A DNA stretch of 64,000 bases from Streptomyces sp. TLI_105 (GCF_900105415.1 NZ_FNSM01000001.1:7014001-7078000), one strand, 5' to 3'. Numbered from the stretch's first letter, positions 1 to 8,980 are shown. The notes: generated from the sequence alone by a model not told the origin. Numbers and translations are program-made.

Positions 1-9
1 GTACGGGCG

Positions 10-36
10 GAGCGGGGCGGTCTCGCCGCCCCGCTC
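10..36. terminator. Hairpin terminator at left edge
   Basis: An 11-bp perfect stem (10-20 with 26-36) closes a 5-nt loop (TCTCG). It lies just beyond the stop of the leftward mug gene and can serve that gene and any rightward gene entering from outside the window. There is no U tract, which is usual for terminators in high-GC actinomycetes. Confidence 0.6.
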
Positions 37-90
37 ACCGCCCGCGGGGGCCCGCCGGAGGAGCCGAGTCCGCGGTCCGTCCCGGAACCG

Positions 91-642
91 TCACCGAGCC
101 GCCTCCCGGAGGCGGGCGAACTCCTCGGCCATCGTCGCCGTCGTCCAGTGGGCGTTGAGACCGCTCGGGTTGGGCAGTGCCCAGATCCGGGTGGACCCGA
201 TCGTGCGGTCCTGCGGCCCGATCGTCGCCTTCGGCTCCCCGAAGGCCGTGCGGTACGCGGTGACGCCGACGACCGCGAGCCAGCGCGGTTCGAGGCGTTC
301 CACCTTCTCCACGAGCAGCCGCCCGCCCTCGCGGTACTCCTCGCGGCTCAGCTCGTCGGCCCGTGCGGTCGCCCGCGCCACCACGTTCGTGATGCCGAGT
401 CCGTACGTGAGGAGTTCTTCCTGCTCGTCCGGCCGCAGCCGCCTCGGTGTGAACCCGGACAGGTGCAGCACCGGCCAGAAGCGGTTGCCCGGGCGGGCGA
501 AGTGGTGGCCCGTCGCCGCCGTCATCAGCCCCGGATTGATCCCGCAGAAGAGGACGGAAAGGCCGCTCGCGACCACGTCGGGAACGACGCGGTCGCGAGC
601 GGCCTCCAGCTCCTGCTGGGTGAACCGGGGGGTCCGGGTCAG
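91..642 (-). CDS. mug: G/U mismatch-specific uracil-DNA glycosylase (Mug/TDG family)
   Basis: Removes uracil or thymine mispaired with guanine, starting base excision repair. The 183-residue product has the family motif GINPG (about residues 34-38) in the uracil-binding pocket and NPSGLNAHW (about 158-166) near the C-terminus, and its length fits the family. The conserved reading begins immediately at TRTPRFT, and the only start codon there is a CTG at 642 that overlaps the purB stop (639-641). A GTG near residue 23 is the alternative but would cut conserved sequence. The gene is probably translationally coupled to purB. Function is well supported; the start is uncertain. Confidence 0.88.
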   Translation of the reverse strand: MTRTPRFTQQELEAARDRVVPDVVASGLSVLFCGINPGLMTAATGHHFARPGNRFWPVLHLSGFTPRRLRPDEQEELLTYGLGITNVVARATARADELSREEYREGGRLLVEKVERLEPRWLAVVGVTAYRTAFGEPKATIGPQDRTIGSTRIWALPNPSGLNAHWTTATMAEEFARLREAAR

Positions 643-2081
643 AGGATCGCCCCGGGGGTGTAGGCGGCGGCCTCCGGGTGCTGCTTGAGGATCTCCTCGA
701 TGCGGGAGACCACGGAAGCGACCTGGTCGGCGGCGGCGCCCGTGAAGGACAGCTTGTCCGCCATCAGCTCGTCGAGCTGCGCCCGGTCCAGCGGGATCCG
801 CTCGTCGGCGGCCAGCTTGTCGAGGAGCTCGTTGCGCTCGGCGCCCTGCTCGCGCATGGCGAGGGCGGAGGCGACGGCGTTCTCCTTGATGGCCTCGTGG
901 GCGACCTCGCGGCCCACGCCGGCGCGGACGGCGCCCATGAGGACCTTGGTGGTCGCCAGGAAGGGCAGGTAGCGGTCGAGCTCGCGGGCGACGACGGCCG
1001 GGAAGGCGCCGAACTCGTCGAGCACGGTGAGGAAGGTCTCCAGCAGGCCGTCGAGCGCGAAGAAGGCGTCCGGCAGCGCGACCCGGCGGACCACGGAGCA
1101 GGACACGTCGCCCTCGTTCCACTGGTCGCCCGCCAGCTCACCGGTCATCGAGGCGTAGCCGCGCAGGATGACCATGAGGCCGTTGACGCGCTCGCAGGAG
1201 CGGGTGTTCATCTTGTGCGGCATCGCCGAGGAGCCGACCTGGCCGGGCTTGAAGCCCTCGGTGACCAGCTCGTGGCCCGCCATCAGGCGGATCGTCTTGG
1301 CGATCGAGGACGGGGCGGCGGCCAGCTGCACCAGCGAGGTGACCACGTCGTAGTCGAGCGAGCGCGGGTAGACCTGGCCGACCGAGGTGAAGGCGTGCGC
1401 GAAGCCGAGGTGACCGGCGATCCGCTGCTCCAGCTCCGCCAGCTTGCCGGCGTCGCCGCCGAGCAGGTCCAGCATGTCCTGCGCGGTGCCGACCGGGCCC
1501 TTGATGCCGCGCAGCGGGTAGCGGCCGAGCAGCTCCTCCAGACGGGCGTACGCGACGAGCAGCTCGTCCGCCGCCGTCGCGAAACGCTTGCCGAGGGTGG
1601 TCGCCTGGGCGGCGACGTTGTGCGAGCGGCCGGCCATGACCAGCTCCGCGTACTCGGCGGAGAGCTTGCCGAGCCGGGCGAGGACGGCGACCGTGCGGTC
1701 CCGCATCAGCTCCAGGGAGAGCCGGATCTGCAGCTGCTCGACGTTCTCGGTGAGGTCGCGCGAGGTCATGCCCTTGTGGACGTGCTCGTGGCCGGCGAGG
1801 GCGTTGAACTCCTCGATGCGGGCCTTCACGTCGTGCCGGGTGACCTTCTCGCGCTCGGCGATGGAGCCGAGGTCGACCTGGTCGAGGACGCGCTCGTAGT
1901 CGGCGAGGGCGGCGTCCGGAACCTCGATCCCGAGGTCCTTCTGCGCACGCAGCACGGCGAGCCACAGCTGACGCTCCAGCTTCACCTTCTGCTCGGGGGA
2001 CCAGAGGACGGCGAGCTCCGCGGAGGCGTAGCGGCCGGCCAGAACGTTGGGGATGCGGGGCTTCGCAGTCACAGCAGTCAC
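639..2081 (-). CDS. purB: Adenylosuccinate lyase
   Basis: Catalyses two purine steps: SAICAR to AICAR plus fumarate, and adenylosuccinate to AMP plus fumarate. The 480-residue protein has the fumarase/aspartase superfamily signature GSSAMPHKMN at 283-292 (flexible catalytic loop) and HKGMTSRD at 102-109. The start is GTG 2081; a second in-frame GTG at 2072 would remove only three residues. A TAAACT hexamer at 2090-2095 (reverse strand) lies 8 nt before the GTG, so the transcript may be leaderless, though the matching -35 is poor. It is first in a two-gene run with mug. Confidence 0.97.
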   Translation of the reverse strand: MTAVTAKPRIPNVLAGRYASAELAVLWSPEQKVKLERQLWLAVLRAQKDLGIEVPDAALADYERVLDQVDLGSIAEREKVTRHDVKARIEEFNALAGHEHVHKGMTSRDLTENVEQLQIRLSLELMRDRTVAVLARLGKLSAEYAELVMAGRSHNVAAQATTLGKRFATAADELLVAYARLEELLGRYPLRGIKGPVGTAQDMLDLLGGDAGKLAELEQRIAGHLGFAHAFTSVGQVYPRSLDYDVVTSLVQLAAAPSSIAKTIRLMAGHELVTEGFKPGQVGSSAMPHKMNTRSCERVNGLMVILRGYASMTGELAGDQWNEGDVSCSVVRRVALPDAFFALDGLLETFLTVLDEFGAFPAVVARELDRYLPFLATTKVLMGAVRAGVGREVAHEAIKENAVASALAMREQGAERNELLDKLAADERIPLDRAQLDELMADKLSFTGAAADQVASVVSRIEEILKQHPEAAAYTPGAIL

Positions 2082-2179
2082 GTGGACAGAGTTTACTGGT
2101 GGTTTCTGCAGGCCAGCGCCACGGTCCGGTGTGGAGCTTGCTACGAGACGCAGGTCACGCGCGCGCGTGGGCGCCCCCG

Positions 2180-2962
2180 CTACGCGCCGGCCGGGGGCTC
2201 GTACGGCAGCAGCTCGGGACGCTTGGGCGGGCGGCCGTCCCCCGAGGAGCGGCCGGTCAGACGCCGTCCGATCCAGGGACCGAGGTGCTCCCTGGCGAAG
2301 CGGGCGTCCGCGATCCGGCGGCTCGCCCAGCCCGGTCGTACGGCCGGGGGCAGCGGCGTGCGCCAGTCCTCCTCGGGCGCCAGGCCGAGCGCCTGCCACA
2401 CGGCCTCGGCGACCCGCCGGTGCCCGTCGGCCGTCAGGTGGAGCCGGTCCACGTCCCACAGCCGGGGGTCGCCGAGCGACGGGGCGCCGTACAGGTCGAC
2501 GACCAGGGCGCCGTGCTCGGCGGCGAGCGTGTCGATGTGGGCGAACAGCTCCTCCATCCGGGGGCGGAAGCGCTCCATGACCGGGCCGTTGCGGCCGGGG
2601 CTGCGCATGAGGACCAGCTGCCCGCAGGAAGGTGTGAGGCGTTCCACTGCCTCGGTGAGCAGGTCCCGCACCCGGACCATGTCGACCTTGGGGCGCAGGG
2701 TGTCGTTGAGGCCCCCCACCAGGGTCACCACATCGGCCTTCATGCTTGCGGCCAGGCCGACTTGCTCGTCGACGATCTGACCGATGAGCTTGCCGCGCAC
2801 GGCGAGGTTCGCGTAGCGGAAGCCGGGGGAGCGGGTGGCGAGACGGCCCGCGAGGACGTCGGCCCAGCCCCGGTAGGAGCCGTCGGGCTTCAGGTCCGAC
2901 ATACCCTCGGTGAAGCTGTCCCCGACGGCGACGAGACTGTTGTACGTGGCATTGATCTCCAT
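2180..2962 (-). CDS. SGNH/GDSL-family hydrolase
   Basis: A 260-residue esterase or lipase of the SGNH fold. The four blocks are visible: GDSFTEG (14-20, nucleophile Ser16), a glycine in block II (Gly57), GGLND with Asn86, and the Asp172-x-x-His175 pair in DRLHLTADGH. No signal peptide is visible, so a cytoplasmic enzyme is likely. The C-terminal 60 residues (proline- and arginine-rich) lie outside the catalytic fold. ATG 2962 is chosen because the SGNH fold begins within ten residues. The substrate cannot be told from sequence. It is divergent from the gene at 3027, sharing a 64-bp promoter region. Confidence 0.85.
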   Translation of the reverse strand: MEINATYNSLVAVGDSFTEGMSDLKPDGSYRGWADVLAGRLATRSPGFRYANLAVRGKLIGQIVDEQVGLAASMKADVVTLVGGLNDTLRPKVDMVRVRDLLTEAVERLTPSCGQLVLMRSPGRNGPVMERFRPRMEELFAHIDTLAAEHGALVVDLYGAPSLGDPRLWDVDRLHLTADGHRRVAEAVWQALGLAPEEDWRTPLPPAVRPGWASRRIADARFAREHLGPWIGRRLTGRSSGDGRPPKRPELLPYEPPAGA

Positions 2963-3026
2963 GGCGGAGTGATCATACCGCGCGGTATGCGCGGGACGCC
3001 GAGGAGAACCCGGGAGGGGAAATCCG

Positions 3027-4082
3027 ATGAGCGACGCGCTGCTGAGCGCCCTGGCCGAGTCCCTGGCCGAGCTGGTGACGGCGGTCGAGACCTCCGACGA
3101 CGAGGTCCTCGACCCCGACACGGCCGTGAAGTGGTTGGAGAGCACCGGGCACACCCTGCGCGCACTCGGCCCCGCCGACCGCCGCGCCCTCGACGGGCTG
3201 TTCCGCGAGACCGCGCTGCGGCGGCCCCCCGGCCCCTGGCGCGAGGAGCTCCTGAAGGTCTCCGAGGGCTTCGGTCTGACCGAGGACGCCCACGCCGAGA
3301 CCTGTGAGGCCGCCCTGGACCACGCCCGGCGCTTCGCCGCGACCGTCCGCGACGCCGACCCCGCGACCCCCGTCCCGACCTGCCCCGGCTGGACCCTGGC
3401 GGACCTGACGCGGCACCTGGGCACCGTCCACCACTGGGCCGAACACCTCGTGCGCACCCGGCCGGCCGCCCGGGTCCTCGCCCACGACGTCCCCCTCGAC
3501 CTGCCGGCCGACCCCGCGGCGTACGCCGACCGGCTCGCCGCCGCGGCGGAGCGGTTCGCCGCCACCGCGCGCGAGGCCGACCCGGACGCCCCGGTCTGGT
3601 CGCCCGGCGCCGACCCGCACGTCCGTCACTACCCGCGCCACGTGCTCTTCGAGACCCTGGTGCACCTCGCCGACGCCGAACTCGCCGTCGCCGGGACGAC
3701 GGGGCCCCTCGACCCCGGTACGGCGGCGGACGCCCTCGACCACTTCCTCGGGAACGCCCCGTACGTCCCCTGGATCGCCGAACCGCTCGCCCATCTCGAC
3801 CGGGACGGCGCCGTTCTGCGCCTCGGCGCCCGCGACACCGGCACCGTCTGGACCCTCGTCCTCGGCGGGGGCGGCTTCACCTGGAGCCGGGAGAGCCAGG
3901 AGAGCCGAGCGAACCGGGAGAGCCGGGGGAGCGGCGCCGCGGAGCCGACCGCCTCCGTCGAGGCGGACACCGGGGAGCTGCTGCTGCTCCTCCACCGCCG
4001 GTACGACGCCGACGACCCGCGCTTCAGCCACAGCGGCGACCGGGACCTGCTCGACGACTGGCTCGCCGCCACCGCGCTCTGA
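3027..4082 (+). CDS. Maleylpyruvate isomerase / mycothiol-dependent (MDMPI, DinB-like) family protein with extra N-terminal domain
   Basis: Residues about 95-351 match the mycothiol-dependent maleylpyruvate isomerase N-terminal family: TCPGWTLADLTRHLGTVHHW at 118-137 with His130 and His135/136 as likely metal ligands. Many such proteins have no proven substrate. Residues 1-90 are a separate helical, acidic segment not found in typical family members, so this looks like a fusion of a small upstream protein to an MDMPI domain. Around residues 290-305 a low-complexity run (ESQESRANRESRGS) comes from a short DNA repeat. The ribosome site GGGAGGGG precedes ATG 3027. A strong terminator follows directly. 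Confidence 0.75.
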   Translation: MSDALLSALAESLAELVTAVETSDDEVLDPDTAVKWLESTGHTLRALGPADRRALDGLFRETALRRPPGPWREELLKVSEGFGLTEDAHAETCEAALDHARRFAATVRDADPATPVPTCPGWTLADLTRHLGTVHHWAEHLVRTRPAARVLAHDVPLDLPADPAAYADRLAAAAERFAATAREADPDAPVWSPGADPHVRHYPRHVLFETLVHLADAELAVAGTTGPLDPGTAADALDHFLGNAPYVPWIAEPLAHLDRDGAVLRLGARDTGTVWTLVLGGGGFTWSRESQESRANRESRGSGAAEPTASVEADTGELLLLLHRRYDADDPRFSHSGDRDLLDDWLAATAL

Positions 4083-4089
4083 CACGCCC

Positions 4090-4119
4090 GGGGCCCCGGG
4101 AAGCGATTCCCGGGGCCCC
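4090..4119. terminator. Bidirectional terminator
   Basis: A perfect 13-bp stem (4090-4102 with 4107-4119) closes a GCGA tetraloop. It sits between the convergent genes ending at 4082 and 4138. Confidence 0.85.
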
Positions 4120-4137
4120 TCTCAGGCCTGAGACCGG

Positions 4138-5157
4138 TCAGGACGCCGCCGGGCGTCCCACCAGCTCGCGCAGCACGTCCTCCATCGTCACCAGGCCGGC
4201 CGGCTTGCCGTCCTCGTCGAGCACGGCCGCCAGGTGCGTCCGGCTGCGGCGCATCGCGGTGAGGACGTCGTCCAGCGGCGTCGCCGCCCGGACGCGGGCG
4301 ATCGGCCGCAGCGCCGTCACCGGGAACGGCAGATCGCGCGGGGTGGCGTCCAGGGCGTCCTTGACGTGCAGATAGCCCAGGATGAGGCGCTCGGAGTCGA
4401 CGACCGGGAAGCGGGAGTACCCCGTCCGCGCCGCCAGCGCCTCCAGCTCCTCCGGAGTGGTGCCGACCTGCGCGTACACCACCTTCTCCGCCGGCATGAC
4501 GACGTCCCGCACGGGACGCCGGCCCAGCTCCAGGGCGTCGTGCAGCCGCTCGGCCGCCCGGTCGTCCAGGAGACCCGCGTCGCCCGCGTCGGTGACCATC
4601 CGGGCCAGCTCGTCGTCCGAGAAGGTCGCGGAGACCTCGTCCTTGGCGTCCACCCGAAGCAGTTTGAGCAGCGCGTTGGCGAAGGCGTTGATCGCGAAGA
4701 TCACCGGCCGCAGCGCCCGCGCGAGCGTCACCAGGGGCGGCCCGAGGAGCAGTGCGGAGCGCGTCGGCTCGGCGAGCGCGATGTTCTTCGGCACCATCTC
4801 GCCCAGCAGCATGTGCAGATACGTCGCCAGGGCCAGCGCGATCGCGAACGAGATCGTGGCGGCCACGCCGTGCGGCACGCCGACCGCGTCGAAGACCGGT
4901 TCCAGCAGGTGCTCGATGGCCGGCTCGGCGACGATGCCGAGCACCAGGGTGCACAGGGTGATGCCGAGCTGCGCCGCAGCGAGCATCGCGGAGACGTGCT
5001 CCAGGCCCCAGATGACGCTGCGCGCCCGCCGGTTCCCGGAGTCGGCCAGGGGCTCGATCTGGCTGCGGCGGACCGAGATCAGGGCGAACTCGGCGCCGAC
5101 GAAGAAGGCGTTGACGACCAGCGTGAGCAGACCGATCAGCAGCTGGATCGCGATCAT
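4138..5157 (-). CDS. CNNM/CBS-domain membrane protein (HlyC/CorC family), short form
   Basis: 339 residues. The N-terminal CNNM transmembrane domain (about 1-185, four hydrophobic segments, with LGEMVPKNIALAEP typical of the family) is followed by a CBS pair (about 205-335). It lacks the C-terminal CorC/HlyC transporter-associated domain that its upstream paralogue keeps. Family members are linked to Mg2+/Co2+ movement or efflux, but the substrate here is inferred only. Its ATG 5157 overlaps the stop of the upstream paralogue (ATGA), so the two are translationally coupled and may form a hetero-oligomer. Confidence 0.88.
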   Translation of the reverse strand: MIAIQLLIGLLTLVVNAFFVGAEFALISVRRSQIEPLADSGNRRARSVIWGLEHVSAMLAAAQLGITLCTLVLGIVAEPAIEHLLEPVFDAVGVPHGVAATISFAIALALATYLHMLLGEMVPKNIALAEPTRSALLLGPPLVTLARALRPVIFAINAFANALLKLLRVDAKDEVSATFSDDELARMVTDAGDAGLLDDRAAERLHDALELGRRPVRDVVMPAEKVVYAQVGTTPEELEALAARTGYSRFPVVDSERLILGYLHVKDALDATPRDLPFPVTALRPIARVRAATPLDDVLTAMRRSRTHLAAVLDEDGKPAGLVTMEDVLRELVGRPAAS

Positions 5158-6494
5158 CGGCCGGCCTCCCCGGACTCGTCGTCGATGTCGTGCGCGGGGG
5201 CGTGCAGCAGCACGCGCGCGGCGCGCCGGCCCGAGGCGTCGACGACATCGAGGCGCCAGCCGGCCAGGTCCACGCGGTCGCCGGAGGCGGGGATGCGGCC
5301 CAGCTCCGTCGCGAGGACGCCCGCGAGCGTCTCGTACGGGCCGTCCGGCACGTGCAGGCCGATCGCGGCCAGCTGGTCCGTACGGGCCGCGCCGTCGGCG
5401 GACCACAGCTCGCGGCCGTCCGCGTCCTCGCCCGCCCGGGCCAGGTCCGGCGTCTCGTGCGGGTCGTGCTCGTCGCGGACCTCGCCGACGACCTCCTCGA
5501 CGATGTCCTCCAGGGTGACGACCCCGGCCGTGCCGCCGTACTCGTCGATGACGACGGCCATCGTCTGCTTGCCCGACAGACGGTCGAGCAGCCGGTCCAC
5601 GGTGAGCGTCTCGGGGACGAGCAGCGGCTCGCGCAGCATCTCGCCGATCCGGCGTCGGGGCCGCTCCGCGGCCGGTATCGCGAGCACGTCCTTGATGTGG
5701 GCGATGCCGACGACCGCGTCGAGGCTGCCCCGGTAGACGGGGAAGCGGGACAGGCCGGTCGCGCGGGTCGCGTTGGCGACGTCCTCGGCGGTGGCCTGCA
5801 CCTCCAGGGCGGTGACCTGCACGCGGGGCGTCATCACGTTCTCGGCGGTCAGTTCCGCCAGGTTGAGGGTACGGACGAACAGCTCGGCCGTGTCCGCCTC
5901 CAGGGCGCCCTCCTTCGCGGAGTGCCGGGCGAGCGCCACCAGCTCCTGCGGGGAGCGCGCGGAGGCCAGCTCCTCGGTCGGCTCCAGGCCGAGGCGGCGC
6001 AGGATCCGGTTCGCGGTGTTGTTGAGATGACTGATGAACGGCTTGAAGGCGGCCGTGAACACGCGCTGCGGGGTGCCCACCACCTTCGCGACGGCGAGCG
6101 GCGAGGAGATCGCCCAGTTCTTGGGGACCAGCTCGCCGACGACCATCAGGACGACGGTCGACAGGGCGGTGCCCAGGACGAGGGCGACCGAGGAGGCCAC
6201 CGAGGGCGAGAGGCCGAGCGCCTCGACGGGGCCGCGGATCAGCTTGGCGATCGAGGGCTCGGAGAGCATGCCGACGACCAGGTTGGTCACGGTGATGCCC
6301 AGCTGCGCCCCGGAGAGCTGGAAGGTGAGCGAGCGGACGGCCTTGAGCGCGCCCGCCGCCCCCCGCTCGCCGCGCTCCACGGCGGCTTCGAGCTCGCCGC
6401 GCTCGACCGTGGTCAGCGAGAACTCGGCCGCGACGAACGCGCCGCACGCGAGCGCGAGCAGGAGTGCCACCACGAGCAGAAGCACTTCGGTCAT
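5154..6494 (-). CDS. CNNM/CBS/CorC-domain membrane protein, long form
   Basis: 446 residues: CNNM membrane domain (about 1-195, with GELVPKNWAISSP), paired CBS domains (about 205-335, including ALSRFPVYRG-like and VVIDEYGGTAGVVTLEDI segments) and a C-terminal CorC/HlyC domain (about 350-432). This is the full-length architecture of bacterial CorB/CorC-like divalent-cation transport proteins. A clear ribosome site (GGAGGTGA) precedes ATG 6494. It leads a two-gene operon with its shorter paralogue, an arrangement suggesting ancient tandem duplication. Confidence 0.9.
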   Translation of the reverse strand: MTEVLLLVVALLLALACGAFVAAEFSLTTVERGELEAAVERGERGAAGALKAVRSLTFQLSGAQLGITVTNLVVGMLSEPSIAKLIRGPVEALGLSPSVASSVALVLGTALSTVVLMVVGELVPKNWAISSPLAVAKVVGTPQRVFTAAFKPFISHLNNTANRILRRLGLEPTEELASARSPQELVALARHSAKEGALEADTAELFVRTLNLAELTAENVMTPRVQVTALEVQATAEDVANATRATGLSRFPVYRGSLDAVVGIAHIKDVLAIPAAERPRRRIGEMLREPLLVPETLTVDRLLDRLSGKQTMAVVIDEYGGTAGVVTLEDIVEEVVGEVRDEHDPHETPDLARAGEDADGRELWSADGAARTDQLAAIGLHVPDGPYETLAGVLATELGRIPASGDRVDLAGWRLDVVDASGRRAARVLLHAPAHDIDDESGEAGR

Positions 6495-6670
6495 CGGTTC
6501 ACCTCCGTCCCATGATCAGTCAGGGGGAGAGGGATCGCTCGATGTCGTCGGTCGGAACCAGTGCTACTGGGAGGCTCGCCCATGGGCGGACGCTCACACC
6601 TTTCGGTCGGCGGGACGGGAGGACACCATGGTAAAGGACCGGCAAAGCGGGAGGGTGATCACCCCGGCGA

Positions 6671-7108
6671 TCACCCCGCGGCCGGGGTCGCGAGCGGCTT
6701 CACCCAGCGGCGCCAGCGCTCCTCGCGTCGGTACCCGGCGGCCGTCCACAGCGCCCGGCCCGTCTCGTTCGCCTCCAGGACCATGGCGTCGGCACGCCGT
6801 CCGCCGAGCGCGCGGAACCTCTCCTCGGCCGCGCGCAGGAGCGCGGTGGAAATGCCGCGGCGGCGGTACGAGGGCAGGACGGCGAGCCGGTAGAGGGAGG
6901 CGCGCCAGCCGTCCCAGCCGGCGATCACGGAGCCGACGATCACGCCGTCGGCGAGGGCGAGGATCAGGGCGTCGGGGTCGCGCTCCACCAGCCGGGTCAC
7001 CCCGTTCACGTCGTCCGAGACGGACGTGCCCTCGGCCGACTCCTTCCAGAAGACCAGGACGGCCTCGACGTCGTCGGGAGCGGCCGGACGTATCTGCAGA
7101 TCGATCAT
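6671..7108 (-). CDS. GNAT-family N-acetyltransferase
   Basis: 145 residues with one GNAT fold. LYRLAVLPSYRRRGISTALLRAAEERF (about 80-106) contains the acetyl-CoA-binding V-x-P-x-x-R-R-x-G-x-x pattern (motif A), and ALWTAAGYRREERWRRW near the end is motif B. Acetylates an unknown small molecule or protein amine. The stop lies in a 12-bp palindrome (6653-6664 is adjacent). The 176 bp to the CNNM gene at 6494 holds that operon's promoter; no other gene is seen there. Confidence 0.85.
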   Translation of the reverse strand: MIDLQIRPAAPDDVEAVLVFWKESAEGTSVSDDVNGVTRLVERDPDALILALADGVIVGSVIAGWDGWRASLYRLAVLPSYRRRGISTALLRAAEERFRALGGRRADAMVLEANETGRALWTAAGYRREERWRRWVKPLATPAAG

Positions 7109-7148
7109 GGCCGGATCCCATCACGCGGGGCGGCGACACCGCCAGGCA

Positions 7149-7811
7149 TCACCGCCGGGCCGTCCCCAGCACGCAGGGGGAGGACGGCAGCCGCGGACCC
7201 TGCTCCGGGACGTCGAAGGAGCGGTACGAGACGAGGTCGAAACCGGCCGCCTCGATCGCAGCGAGCGGGGTACGAGAGGTGTGGCAGCCGCCGAAGAGCA
7301 ACGGCCAGACCGTCCGGTCGAGGCCCCGCTGCACCCGTGCGAGCCCGGGCGTGTCCGCCGCCCCGTGCTCGAAGAACCGCAGCTCGCCGCCGGGACGCAG
7401 GACCCGACGCAGCTCGGTGAGGACTTCCGGCACGTCCCGTACGGTGCACAGCACCAGCGAGGCCACCGCCGCGTCGAAGGAGCCGTCCGGTCCCGGCAGC
7501 GCCTCGGCCGTGCCCGGCAGCACGGTCACCGGGACGGCCGCCCGGCGCGCGGCCTCCTCGGCGAGCCGGCGCAGATGCGGCTCCGGCTCGACGGCGACGA
7601 CCTCGGTGACCCCGGCCGGGTAGTGCGCGAAGTTCAGACCGTTCCCCGCCCCGATCTCGACGACCCGGCCGGAAAGCCCGGCGAGCAGCTCCGTCCGCAG
7701 GGCGGCGAGCCCGCCCCGCGTGTCGGCCGACTCGCTGAACCGGGCGTAGAAGCGGGCGAACAGCGGATGGTGGACGCGAGGGGCCCGGGGCGCCGGGCGC
7801 TGCGGAGTCAC
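7149..7811 (-). CDS. Class I SAM-dependent methyltransferase
   Basis: 220 residues of the UbiE/Methyltransf_11 type. VVEIGAGNGLNFAHYP (about 49-64) is motif I that binds SAM, EPEPHL (about 74-79) contributes the acidic ribose contact, and FDAAVASLVLCTV (about 112-124) plus LRRVLRPGGELRFFEHG are motifs post-I to III. GTG 7811 is the start. The substrate is unknown; the class includes many small-molecule methyltransferases. It lies 12 bp downstream of the VOC gene start region and probably shares its transcript with neighbours. Confidence 0.85.
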   Translation of the reverse strand: MTPQRPAPRAPRVHHPLFARFYARFSESADTRGGLAALRTELLAGLSGRVVEIGAGNGLNFAHYPAGVTEVVAVEPEPHLRRLAEEAARRAAVPVTVLPGTAEALPGPDGSFDAAVASLVLCTVRDVPEVLTELRRVLRPGGELRFFEHGAADTPGLARVQRGLDRTVWPLLFGGCHTSRTPLAAIEAAGFDLVSYRSFDVPEQGPRLPSSPCVLGTARR

Positions 7812-7822
7812 CGGAGCCGCCC

Positions 7823-8167
7823 TCAGCCCGTCACGAAGCAGAACTCGTTGCCCTCCGGGTCCCGCATGACCTGGAAGGAACCCTGCTCGTCGGTGACGAG
7901 CCCGCCGACCGCGACCGCCCCGAGGGGCACCGCCTCCCCGGCCGCCCGCGCCGGATCGGCCACCTCCAGGTCGAGGTGGACCCGGTTCTTCACGGCCTTG
8001 CCCTCCGGCACCCGCTGGAAGGCGATCCGGACGAACTCCGGCGGATCCACGTACGACCAGTCGGCGCTCCGGTCGACGGGTTCGCCGCCGAGGAGCCCGG
8101 CCCAGAAACGGACCTGCGCCGCCGGAGCGGCGCAGTCGAAGACGATCTCCTGAACGTGTGCGCGCAT
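7823..8167 (-). CDS. VOC-superfamily (glyoxalase/bleomycin-resistance-like) protein
   Basis: 114 residues, a single VOC module. VHLDLEVADPARA in the middle and QVMRDPEGNEFCFVTG at the C-terminus carry the conserved His and Glu positions of the Glyoxalase_6-like branch. Such one-module proteins dimerise. The function may be metal-dependent enzyme or ligand binding; it cannot be assigned. The 4-bp gap to bioD (stop 8172) means it is probably the distal gene of the leftward biotin transcript, although it has no evident role in biotin synthesis. A second VOC protein of the same kind is at 34713. Confidence 0.83.
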   Translation of the reverse strand: MRAHVQEIVFDCAAPAAQVRFWAGLLGGEPVDRSADWSYVDPPEFVRIAFQRVPEGKAVKNRVHLDLEVADPARAAGEAVPLGAVAVGGLVTDEQGSFQVMRDPEGNEFCFVTG

Positions 8168-8171
8168 ACGG

Positions 8172-8903
8172 TCAGCCTACGGAGAGCGGTGCCGCGTGCG
8201 CCTCCGTGAACGCCTCCGCGTCCCACGCGCCGCCGAGCTCCGGCCCCAGCCAGCCGCCCGCGGCCGCCCGGAACTCCGCCGGGTCGAGCGCGCCCGAACC
8301 CTCCGGCACGGCTCCGAGCAGCGGAGCGCCCGCCGCCTCCGGCAGGTCCGCGAGGTTGCAGCGCGCCGCGAGGTCCGGGGCGGCCGGCCAGCTGCCGACG
8401 ACCACGCCGAGCTGCTCGATCCCGCGCGCCCGCAGCGCCTCGGCCGTCAGGGTCGTCGAGTTGAGCGTCCCCAGACCGGCCGGCGCCACGACCAGGACCG
8501 GAGCGCCGAGCAGCGCGGCCGCGTCGGCGAGCGTGCCGCCCTCCTCGTCGAAGCGGACGAGGAGCCCGCCGGCGCCCTCCACGAGCACCAGGTCGTGGTC
8601 CTCGGCCAGCTTCCGGGCGGCCTCGGCGACCTCCCGGGGCCCGACCGGGGCGAGCCCGGCCCGCCGGGCGGCCGTCCCGGGGGCCAGTGGCTCCGGGAAA
8701 CGGCCGAGCTCGGCGGAGGCCGCGGCGCCCGAGAGGCGTACGACCTCGTCCGCGTCGCCCTGCTCGTCGGGGCCGAGGCCGGTCTGGGCGGGCTTGAGGA
8801 CGGCGACGGACCTCCCCGCGGTGGTGGCGACGGCGGCGACGGCCGCGGTGACGATGGTCTTGCCGATCTCCGTGCCGGTGCCGGTGACCACGATGACGGT
8901 CAT
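8172..8903 (-). CDS. bioD: Dethiobiotin synthetase
   Basis: ATP-dependent carboxylation of 7,8-diaminononanoate to dethiobiotin. 243 residues, with the characteristic P-loop TGTGTEIGKT at about 7-16, VAVLKPAQTG at 33-42 (substrate-binding Lys and Thr) and VEGAGGLLVRF at about 108-118. ATG 8903 begins within the first strand of the fold. Third gene of the bioB-bioA-bioD series; a 148-bp gap with a long inverted repeat separates it from bioA. Confidence 0.96.
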   Translation of the reverse strand: MTVIVVTGTGTEIGKTIVTAAVAAVATTAGRSVAVLKPAQTGLGPDEQGDADEVVRLSGAAASAELGRFPEPLAPGTAARRAGLAPVGPREVAEAARKLAEDHDLVLVEGAGGLLVRFDEEGGTLADAAALLGAPVLVVAPAGLGTLNSTTLTAEALRARGIEQLGVVVGSWPAAPDLAARCNLADLPEAAGAPLLGAVPEGSGALDPAEFRAAAGGWLGPELGGAWDAEAFTEAHAAPLSVG

Positions 8904-8980
8904 GAACGTGTCCTTTCTTGCAGGTGTGCGGGTCCGGTGGTTCAGGCAACGGGGGCGGAGGCGCCCGCAAGGCGCCGTCC

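Noticed and set aside
678..2780. A 700-codon frame opposite purB and the GDSL gene
   Set aside because: Shadow frame crossing two real genes and their promoter, with no ribosome site.
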